This document shows positions 58,247 to 64,000 of a stretch of 64,000 nt of DNA, in pieces; the first letter of the stretch is position 1, and each line of letters begins with the position of its first letter. Origin of the DNA: Rhizocola hellebori (GTDB lineage: Bacteria; Actinomycetota; Actinomycetes; Mycobacteriales; Micromonosporaceae); NCBI RefSeq assembly GCF_016862955.1, contig NZ_BONY01000014.1:62001-126000 (forward strand), in the 5' to 3' direction. The position numbers were made by a program, and so were the translations under genes. The notes below the pieces were generated by a model that ran no database searches, had not been told where the DNA came from, and saw only the letters and a program-made list of their open reading frames with translations.

Positions 58247-59428
58247 ATGGAAGTGGACGCCGGCTGTCCCATCCTCCACGTGGACATGGATGCTTTCTAT
58301 GCCTCGGTGGAGGTGCGGCGCCGCCCTGAGCTGCGCGGGAAACCGGTGGTGGTGGGCGGTGCAGGTCCGCGCGGGGTGGTGTCGTCGGCCAGTTACGAGG
58401 CACGCCGGTTCGGCATCCGCAGCGCGATGCCGGGCATGCAGGCGCGCGCCAAGTGCCCGCACGCCATCTTCCTCCCGGTCGACATGCGCGAATACATCAG
58501 CGCTTCGCGGCAGGTGATGGGCGTGTTCCGCGACGTGACCCCGCTGGTCGAGCCGCTCTCGGTCGATGAGGCCTTCCTTGATGTTTCAGGCGCTATGCGC
58601 CTTTTCGGGAGTCCTGCGAAGATCGCTGCCGACATTCGCGCGCGCATGGCCGACGAGCTGCGGCTGACCTGCTCGATCGGGGTGGCCCCCAACAAGTTCC
58701 TCGCAAAGCTCGGCTCCACCCGGGCCAAACCCGACGGCATGATCGTCATTCCGGTCGACAAGACGCTGGAGTTCCTGCACCCGCTGCCGGTCTCCGCCCT
58801 CTGGGGGGTAGGCGAACGCACCCAGGAGACGCTGCGCCGCTTGGGCCTGACCACCGTGGCCGACGTCGCCAACGCCTCCGTGAGCATGCTGCGCAGCGCC
58901 CTGGGCCAAGCCCTCGCCAGCCACCTGCACGAGCTGTCGTGGGCTCGTGACTCCCGGCGCGTCACCACCCATCGCGTGGAAAAGTCCATCGGGTCGGAAA
59001 CCACCTTCGACGTCGACCAGAGCGACCCCGCCGTCCTGCGCCGCACCCTGCTGAGCCTCTCCCAGCAGGTGGCCAAACGGGCCCGCGAAGGCGCCGTCGC
59101 CGGGCGCACGATCGCCGTCAAGGTCCGCTTCGCGGACTTCCGGACGATCTCCCGATCGCGCACCCTTCCCTCGCCCACCGATGTGGCACAGGAGGTCTAC
59201 CGGGTTGCTTGGGAGCTGTTCGAGCCCGCCCAAGCCGGTCAGCGCATCCGTCTGGCTGGGGTCAGACTGGAAGGACTCGTTGCCAGCGAAGGCTCCAGCC
59301 ATCAGCTTGCCCTCGACGAGCCGGCCCACGGCTGGCGAGACGCCGAGGTCGCGGCCGACGCTGTCGCCGCGCGCTTTGGGAAAGGGGCGGTCGGCCCTGC
59401 CAGCCTTGTCAGGATTCGTCGGGGGTAG
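58247..59428 (+). CDS. dinB: DNA polymerase IV (Y-family translesion polymerase)
   Basis: Error-prone polymerase of 393 residues. The palm motif is ILHVDMDAFYASVEV (metal Asp), then LSVDEAFLDVSG with SVDE (metal Asp-Glu). ARARMADELRLTCSIGVAPNKFLAKLGS and KPDGMIV match the thumb/HhH entry, followed by LWGVGERTQETLRRLGL. The little-finger domain starts near residue 245. The C-terminal QLALDEP may be a weak beta-clamp motif. It is the last of a short same-strand run after the phosphodiesterase. No SOS box was recognised before it. Confidence 0.93.
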   Translation: MEVDAGCPILHVDMDAFYASVEVRRRPELRGKPVVVGGAGPRGVVSSASYEARRFGIRSAMPGMQARAKCPHAIFLPVDMREYISASRQVMGVFRDVTPLVEPLSVDEAFLDVSGAMRLFGSPAKIAADIRARMADELRLTCSIGVAPNKFLAKLGSTRAKPDGMIVIPVDKTLEFLHPLPVSALWGVGERTQETLRRLGLTTVADVANASVSMLRSALGQALASHLHELSWARDSRRVTTHRVEKSIGSETTFDVDQSDPAVLRRTLLSLSQQVAKRAREGAVAGRTIAVKVRFADFRTISRSRTLPSPTDVAQEVYRVAWELFEPAQAGQRIRLAGVRLEGLVASEGSSHQLALDEPAHGWRDAEVAADAVAARFGKGAVGPASLVRIRRG

Positions 59429-59467
59429 GTCGTGTCGTCCAGCTTTCGAACTGGCGTGCCCCCTCGT

Positions 59468-59521
59468 AGACTGACACGTAGCAGTTGTCCGACTGCTGTC
59501 CGTCTTAGAAAGAGTCAGTCT
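59468..59521 (+). promoter_or_regulatory. Nested hairpin leader upstream of the DUF3040 gene
   Basis: Outer arms AGACTGAC (59468-59475) and GTCAGTCT (59514-59521) enclose a smaller hairpin AGCAGT-TGTCCG-ACTGCT (59480-59497). It sits between the dinB stop and the DUF3040 Shine-Dalgarno. It could be a structured leader or the tail of the dinB message. Confidence 0.45.
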
Positions 59522-59537
59522 GCCGGGGAGGGGTGCC

Positions 59538-59927
59538 GTGCCGCTATCCGAGCACGAGCAGCGGCTGTTCGAGCAGATCGAACGCTCGCTGTCAGAGGAC
59601 CCTAAGTTCGCCTCGGCGGTGCGCCAGAGCGATCCGAAGTTCCACGCCCGCCGCCGGTTGATACTGGCTGCCATCGTCATCCTCGCCGGGCTTGGATTGC
59701 TGGTCTACGGCACCGTCGTCAGCCAACCGCTGCTGGGGGTTGCCGGTTTCGTGGTCATGCTTGCTGCCGCCGCCTACGCGATGCTTTCGCAACGCCGGGC
59801 CGCGACTGCCGGCACCAAGGGACAGTTGCGATCCGTCGATGGCACAGCCAGCCGGCGCACCCGGCGCGGTCTTGGCATCATCGATCGCCTTGAAGGACGC
59901 TGGCGAGACCGCGGCGACTACTACTGA
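59538..59927 (+). CDS. DUF3040 membrane protein
   Basis: Small actinobacterial membrane protein of 129 residues. The N-terminal PLSEHEQRLFEQIERSLSEDPKF is the DUF3040 hallmark. Two transmembrane helices follow (LILAAIVILAGLGLLVYGTVV and LLGVAGFVVMLAAAAYAML), then a basic C-terminus RRTRRGLGIIDRLEGRWRDRG. GTG 59538 has GGGGAGGGG upstream. Function unknown. In many actinobacteria it lies near dinB, consistent with this context. A terminator hairpin follows. Confidence 0.9.
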   Translation: MPLSEHEQRLFEQIERSLSEDPKFASAVRQSDPKFHARRRLILAAIVILAGLGLLVYGTVVSQPLLGVAGFVVMLAAAAYAMLSQRRAATAGTKGQLRSVDGTASRRTRRGLGIIDRLEGRWRDRGDYY

Positions 59928-59934
59928 ACCACCA

Positions 59935-59960
59935 AATTGGGCCGCTCAAGCGGCCCAATT
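59935..59960 (+). terminator. Strong terminator hairpin after DUF3040
   Basis: Perfect 12-base arms AATTGGGCCGCT and AGCGGCCCAATT with a two-base loop (CA), eight bases past the stop codon, followed by GCTTTACC. The stable stem directly after the gene makes a factor-independent terminator likely; it also works as a bidirectional block. Confidence 0.88.
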
Positions 59961-59988
59961 GCTTTACCCCATCTCACCCCGCCGCCGC

Positions 59989-60109
59989 GCGCCGCTGGTA
60001 ACTGCCACGCCGTCCCACGGGCTCCCACCGCGCCACCCCTAGTGGCACGCCCGCGCCCCCGCGCTGCTCGTAACCGCCAAGCCGCCCCCACGGCTCCCGC
60101 CGCGCCGCC
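59989..60109. repeat. Imperfect direct repeat of about 49 bp, period 72
   Basis: The unit starting GCGCCGCTGGTAACTGCCAC (59989-60037) recurs as GCGCTGCTCGTAACCGCCAA (60061-60109), followed in both by a CACGG-GCTCCC-CCGCGCC stretch. The copies are degenerate, suggesting an old local duplication. Confidence 0.6.
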
Positions 60110-60145
60110 GGAGGTGCGTTGCTCCTATGTCCAGGGTGGTTGTCG

Positions 60146-60199
60146 GCGAGTGTGTCCATCTCTGCATCACCTACCTGGCGCAGAGATGGACGTACTCGC
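60146..60199. repeat. Long inverted repeat (20-bp arms)
   Basis: Left arm 60146-60165 (GCGAGT-GT-GTCCATCTCTGC) and right arm 60180-60199 (GCAGAGATGGAC-GT-ACTCGC) pair along 18 of 20 positions around a 14-base loop. It is far from the stop codons of the flanking genes and has no U tract. Candidates are a small RNA, a protein-binding site or a dispersed palindromic element. Confidence 0.7.
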
Positions 60200-60456
60200 G
60201 AAGAGTAGTTGTGCCTGGGAGAGCTTGGGGTGATCTAGCGTCTGCGGGTCGGCGGCGCAGCCGCCGGGGGGTGACCAAGCACGGGCGTGGCGTTGCCGCC
60301 CGGGAGGTGCGGCGAAAGACCACAACGGGCCGGCGCGAAAGCTATAGCAACAACAAAGTCGCCAAGAATGCCAGACCCATGCCGCCGGGCGGTGCAAGCA
60401 GAGAGCGGGCCGCCCGGCTCGTGGGAGCGGCGGGCGGCCCGGGGTGGTGCGTGTGG

Positions 60457-62919
60457 TTAGCCCCTTGCGGATAGGCGGCGGCGGGGCAGGATGGGGCGGA
60501 CCACGCGGCGCATGGCCAGGCTGGCGTCTGAGGTCCTTCGGGACAGTTTCAGACCTAGCGATGTGGCGCGTGAACGCCAGCGGTAGACCACCGAGGGCGG
60601 CAGGAGAACGGCGACCAGGCGGACCCAGCGACCGGCCTGCGCGGCCAGGGCTTTGCGCACATCGGCTACCGCGCCCATGAGGCCGGTGGCGGCGATCGGG
60701 TGCTGCGAATAGCGAGCCCGTTCCTCGGCGTGGCCCAGCTGGCGGGTTACCCCGGCGGTGGCAGTGTCGAGGCCTTGTTCCCTGACCAGCCTTTCCGCTG
60801 TTGTTCGAGGGGTTTCCGCGGCGTCGATGATGAGCCGATAGTCGACCATGGTGTCGATGAGCTCGTCCCAGGCGGCATGTGCCTGGCTGCGGGCCGCATC
60901 GCTGTTCTCGGTGTCGACGATGGCCATTGTGTTCTCAGGCCCGCCCGCGACAGCAGCGACCGCTGTGGCCGTAGCCAGCTGGGTTCGCCGTCGGCGCAGG
61001 GATTGACGCCGGATGGCTGGCATGATCAGCAGGATCAGCAGCAGCCCGGCACCGCCCAGGGACCACCAAACCCAAGGCGGGGTTGGGGTCTGGCTGGAGC
61101 TACCGTCGGTGCCGCACTCCGGGCAGTCGTCGTTGCCGGGGAGGAACTTGTCGTCACCGGGCTCCGTGGTGCTGCCCGGGTTGGCGGTGGCGGGGGCGCC
61201 GGTGGACGGGTTTTCCGGGGGAGCATCCACGTTCGGGGCCCAGGACGAGTTGACCGCTCCGGCGATGGAAGCGCTTGGGGTGGCGTCGAACGGCACCCAC
61301 CCGAAGCCTTCGAAGTAGACCTCTGTCCACGCATGCAGGTTGCGGTTGGTCAGGACGTAGTTGCCGCCGGTGTAGTTGCTGCCCTTGGTGAAGCCGAACG
61401 CCACCCGTGACGGGATCTTCGCGACCCGCAGCATCCAGGCCAGCGCCGCAGCGTACTGCTGGCAGAACCCGCGCTTCACGTCGAGGAAGTTCAGGATCTT
61501 CTGGCCGTTGGTGCCCTCGGGAACCGTCAGGTCGTAGGCGAACCCGTTCTTCTGCGAGAAGTAGTCGTAAAGCGCCCGCACCTGGTCGTAGACGGTGGGT
61601 TTGCCGTCGATGAGACCGTTGACCAGCTCCTGGATCTCTTCCAGCTCCACCGGCACCCGGGTCATGTTGCGCTGGATCTGGTTGCTGAGGGGCAGCGGCC
61701 GGGCCGTGCGCAGCGCGTCCGGACTGTATTCGGCGTGAATGAAGTCGAACTCGAACTTCTTGCCGGCCGAGCGTGACCGCACCGAGTAGAAGATCTGCTG
61801 GTCGACGTCGTAGTTCCAAGAAGCGTCAAGGCCCTTGGTGGAGATGGGCGACGCGTAGACCGGAACCATCGGCATGTCGAAGTTCTTGGAAACCTCGACC
61901 TTGGCGTTGTAGCGCTGGCCGGTGATGCCGGGGCCTTGCAGCCCAATGGGCCGGGGCAGATCGGCGCCAACCGGTTTCCCGCTCGGGGCACGGTTGCGGA
62001 ATCCGTCGAGCTGGATGTCGTCGGCCGTGCCGAAGCGCATGTAGAACGGCGAAGGGTCGTTGGTGGTGACCTTGACCAGCTCGCGGATCTGGGTCTGGTT
62101 CAGCTCGCCGTAAAGGTGGGCGAAGAGGTTCACCGAGCCGCTACCCGGGCCTTGCCCGTTGCCTGGGCCGCCTGACCCGGTTGCGCCGAAGCGGGAGAAG
62201 AAGCCCTCGGTCATGCCCGGGATGACGATCGGCAGCAGCACGGCCACCACGACGCCGAAGGCGGCGAGCCGCCGGCCGGCGGCAGCCAGCGGGGACGGCT
62301 CCCAAAGGTCGACGCCCCGGCCTTCGCCGGTGAACCGGCGACCGAACCGGCGCACCTTGTCGACGTTGTCGGTCACGAGCAGCCACAGGAAACCGATCGC
62401 CCCGATCACGAACGGGATGGGGGAGACCGACTCGGCGTAGACCGCCACCGGTACCGAATAGATGGCAAGCATCGGCAACCCGGCGAGGGCGGGGCGGCGG
62501 ACACCGACCGCGAACACGTCGACCAGGATGGCGACCAGGCCGATCCCGAGGATCGTGATGAACAGCAGGCTGTCGATGTCGGGGGCGGGCACGTACGCGG
62601 TGCGCACGTCCTCACCGGACTTGAGGAACAGCTCCCGGAAGTGGGAGAACGTCGACGGGGTCGGGATCAGGCCGAGGATTCCGGTGCCCTGACTGAAGAA
62701 CATGGTCACGGCGACGAGCAGGCCACCGACCATGGCGAGCACCTGTGTCCAAAGCCGCCCCCGCAGCGACCGGGCGCCCCAGGCGGCCCCCGAGATCAGG
62801 GCGATCGTGATGATCGCCTGGAAGAGCCAGTTCAGGCTGTCGAAGATCATCGAGATCGGGGCCGCGGCGAGCAGCGTCGCCGCGGCGGCGACCAGCGTCA
62901 GGTGGCGCTTGGAGGTCAT
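60457..62919 (-). CDS. TgpA-like membrane transglutaminase (DUF3488/transglutaminase/DUF4129)
   Basis: Membrane protein of 820 residues. The N-terminal block of five to six helices (DUF3488-like) starts LTLVAAAATLLAAAPISMIF. An external transglutaminase-like domain follows with Cys486 in VKRGFCQQYAAALAWML, His in NRNLHAWTEVYF and Asp in WVPFDATPS. A helix (WVWWSLGGAGLLLILLIMPAI) precedes a cytosolic DUF4129-like tail (AHAAWDELIDTMVDYRL). The ATG at 62919 overlaps the DUF58 stop (ATGA); the longer frame at 63000 is rejected. In actinobacteria such genes follow moxR and DUF58. Confidence 0.9.
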   Translation of the reverse strand: MTSKRHLTLVAAAATLLAAAPISMIFDSLNWLFQAIITIALISGAAWGARSLRGRLWTQVLAMVGGLLVAVTMFFSQGTGILGLIPTPSTFSHFRELFLKSGEDVRTAYVPAPDIDSLLFITILGIGLVAILVDVFAVGVRRPALAGLPMLAIYSVPVAVYAESVSPIPFVIGAIGFLWLLVTDNVDKVRRFGRRFTGEGRGVDLWEPSPLAAAGRRLAAFGVVVAVLLPIVIPGMTEGFFSRFGATGSGGPGNGQGPGSGSVNLFAHLYGELNQTQIRELVKVTTNDPSPFYMRFGTADDIQLDGFRNRAPSGKPVGADLPRPIGLQGPGITGQRYNAKVEVSKNFDMPMVPVYASPISTKGLDASWNYDVDQQIFYSVRSRSAGKKFEFDFIHAEYSPDALRTARPLPLSNQIQRNMTRVPVELEEIQELVNGLIDGKPTVYDQVRALYDYFSQKNGFAYDLTVPEGTNGQKILNFLDVKRGFCQQYAAALAWMLRVAKIPSRVAFGFTKGSNYTGGNYVLTNRNLHAWTEVYFEGFGWVPFDATPSASIAGAVNSSWAPNVDAPPENPSTGAPATANPGSTTEPGDDKFLPGNDDCPECGTDGSSSQTPTPPWVWWSLGGAGLLLILLIMPAIRRQSLRRRRTQLATATAVAAVAGGPENTMAIVDTENSDAARSQAHAAWDELIDTMVDYRLIIDAAETPRTTAERLVREQGLDTATAGVTRQLGHAEERARYSQHPIAATGLMGAVADVRKALAAQAGRWVRLVAVLLPPSVVYRWRSRATSLGLKLSRRTSDASLAMRRVVRPILPRRRLSARG

Positions 62920-64000
62920 CGGCCGCCTCCCATGGTGACGGTTTCGGCCATGGCGGCCCGCAGCGCGAAGCCTTGCTGGCCCCGCGCGGCCTGGGGCCAC
63001 AGGGATGGAAGCAGATCGCCGTGCTTGACCCCCACCACGCGCCAGCCGCTTTGCAGCAGGCCCAGTGCGGCGGCCGCATGCTCACGCTCGGCCTCGGCTT
63101 TCACCTCGGCCGGTACGTTGAGCCAGCTCTGCGAATCCATGAGGAAGGCGATGCAGGTGGTGCCACTGGTGCGCAGCGCCGCCAGCTGTGCCGCCTCGGC
63201 GGTCGAAAGCAGGCCGAGCACCGCGATGATCAGCCCGCCGTCGGCGCGACGGCGAACCTGCTCGATCAGGGTGGTGATGTCGCCTCGGCCGGAGGCCTTG
63301 ACCTCCGCCAGGTGGTCGAGCAGCAGCCCGTCGCCGGTGCTCTCGTTGGCGTCCAGGTCGGCACCGGCCTCGGTGACCAGCCGCAACCTGTACCCGGCCT
63401 GTCGCAAGTGGACAGAGACGCTGGCCGCGGCCGCGACCGCCCACTCGAACGAGCCGGTGGGGCCCTCGCCGCGGTGCGCGAAAGCGCGCGTGTCGAGCAG
63501 GACGGTGGCCCGGCTTTCCCACGGCTGCTCCTCGCGGCGCACCATCAGCTCGCCCACCCGAGCGGTCGACCGCCAGTGCACGCGCCGCAGATCGTCACCG
63601 CGCCGGTATTCGCGGGTGGCCGCATCGTCCTCGCCGTGCACCGCCACCGAGCGGGCGCGGCTGTCGCCCGTGCCGGCGTATTCGCCGGCGAGGCGGACCA
63701 GCTGCAGCGGGGTCACCTGCGGGATCACGGTGAGCCTGTCGGAGCTGGGGAAGGATCGGGTCATCTCGCACAGCCCGAACGGATCGGTCATCCGCAGCGT
63801 GAGCGGGCCGACCTGGTAGCGCCCGCGCAGCTCGGCCCGGACCGTGTACGCGACCGATGAGGCCTGCTGCGACCCGAGCCGGTCAAGCACCAGCCGGGGA
63901 CGGCTGCCGAGCGCATACGGCAGCTTGTCCTCCAGCAGCAGCGTGCCGGTGGGCAGGCGGGACATGTTCTGCAGGCGCAGCAGCACCCGCGCGTTGCCGC
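62916..64000 (-). CDS. DUF58 protein (5' end cut by window edge)
   Basis: Partial von Willebrand A-like DUF58 protein; at least 361 codons are visible. The frame is open to the window edge, reading GNARVLLRLQNMSR before the GTG at 63986, so the true start and its N-terminal membrane helices lie beyond 64000. The DUF58 signature YRRGDDLRRVHWRSTARVGELMVRREEQP is present. A vWA-like region follows (ATVLLDTRAFAHRGEGPTGSFEWAV). It is co-translated with the transglutaminase gene. A moxR ATPase gene is expected upstream, outside the window. Confidence 0.9.
   Translation of the reverse strand, partial: GNARVLLRLQNMSRLPTGTLLLEDKLPYALGSRPRLVLDRLGSQQASSVAYTVRAELRGRYQVGPLTLRMTDPFGLCEMTRSFPSSDRLTVIPQVTPLQLVRLAGEYAGTGDSRARSVAVHGEDDAATREYRRGDDLRRVHWRSTARVGELMVRREEQPWESRATVLLDTRAFAHRGEGPTGSFEWAVAAAASVSVHLRQAGYRLRLVTEAGADLDANESTGDGLLLDHLAEVKASGRGDITTLIEQVRRRADGGLIIAVLGLLSTAEAAQLAALRTSGTTCIAFLMDSQSWLNVPAEVKAEAEREHAAAALGLLQSGWRVVGVKHGDLLPSLWPQAARGQQGFALRAAMAETVTMGGGR

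Larger units (their letters stand above)
59961..60456. other. Gene-poor interval with repeats and no convincing gene
   Basis: About 500 bases between the DUF3040 terminator and the end of the transglutaminase gene. The open frames in it are Arg/Gly/Trp-rich, lack a good Shine-Dalgarno and show no domain pattern, so none is called as a gene. It contains the direct repeat at 59989-60109 and the hairpin at 60146-60199. Nothing else was recognised. Confidence 0.6.

Noticed and set aside
60127-60474. 115-codon frame on the plus strand in the gene-poor interval
   Set aside because: Arg/Gly/Trp-rich composition, runs through the hairpin, no Shine-Dalgarno or domain pattern.
62919-63000. Upstream start for the transglutaminase
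   Set aside because: The extension lies in the DUF58 gene and ATG 62919 gives an ATGA overlap and the first hydrophobic helix.

Overview
The window is high-GC actinobacterial DNA: GC-rich codon third positions, frequent GTG/TTG starts, many 1- and 4-base start/stop overlaps, LacI/MarR/TetR/LuxR regulators and many lipoproteins. The ACT-GNAT acetyltransferase, a CebR-type cellobiose operon, a BsaP-type biotin auxiliary protein and a bacterial NOS oxygenase all fit Actinomycetota, most likely Micromonosporaceae; the family-level placement is inference. No rRNA, tRNA, CRISPR array, transposase or phage gene was seen. Most of the window looks like ordinary chromosome.

Layout. 1-6.9 kb: secreted hydrolase, LigC-type DNA ligase, VOC protein, AlkA-type glycosylase, an SDR with a zinc-finger-like insert, a surface protein and an HPRT-like protein. 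6.9-13.3 kb: a four-gene HerA - Mre11/SbcD - Rad50/SbcC - NurA-like DNA end-processing operon, laid out like the archaeal one. 14-19.7 kb: cebE-cebF-cebG-bglC-cebR for cello-oligosaccharide uptake and hydrolysis, with three CebR-type boxes in the promoter. 19.7-26 kb: two ACT-domain proteins (one with GNAT), an orphan histidine kinase, a stand-alone LigD-type ligase, MarR plus a membrane protein, and an alpha/beta hydrolase. 26-31 kb: NOS oxygenase facing an aldehyde dehydrogenase, then two tandem CE4 deacetylase lipoproteins.

31-35.3 kb: biotin locus, bioF-bioD divergent from bioB-bsaP-threonine aldolase. bioB and bioF start codons overlap on opposite strands. The 56-residue bsaP is easily missed. 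35.3-44.6 kb: P450, S8 protease, GT-C-like membrane protein, an animal-type heme peroxidase fused to a CBM2 cellulose-binding module, and a regulator with two LuxR-type HTH domains. 44.7-51.4 kb: glycosidase block (GH20, LacI, GH13, GH36, TetR). 51.4-60 kb: CapA-like lipoprotein, PAC2 protein, AEC transporter, S1 protease, PASTA lipoprotein, methyltransferase, phosphodiesterase, DNA polymerase IV and DUF3040 protein. 60-60.46 kb carries no convincing gene but has a strong hairpin and a direct repeat. The window ends in a TgpA-like transglutaminase and a partial DUF58 gene.

Two themes recur. One is plant and fungal polymer use: the ceb operon, the cellulose-targeted peroxidase, several glycosidases and CE4 deacetylases. 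The other is DNA repair: two ATP-dependent ligases, a glycosylase, the HerA-NurA-Mre11-Rad50 set and DinB. All family assignments come from reading translated motifs; no database search was run.
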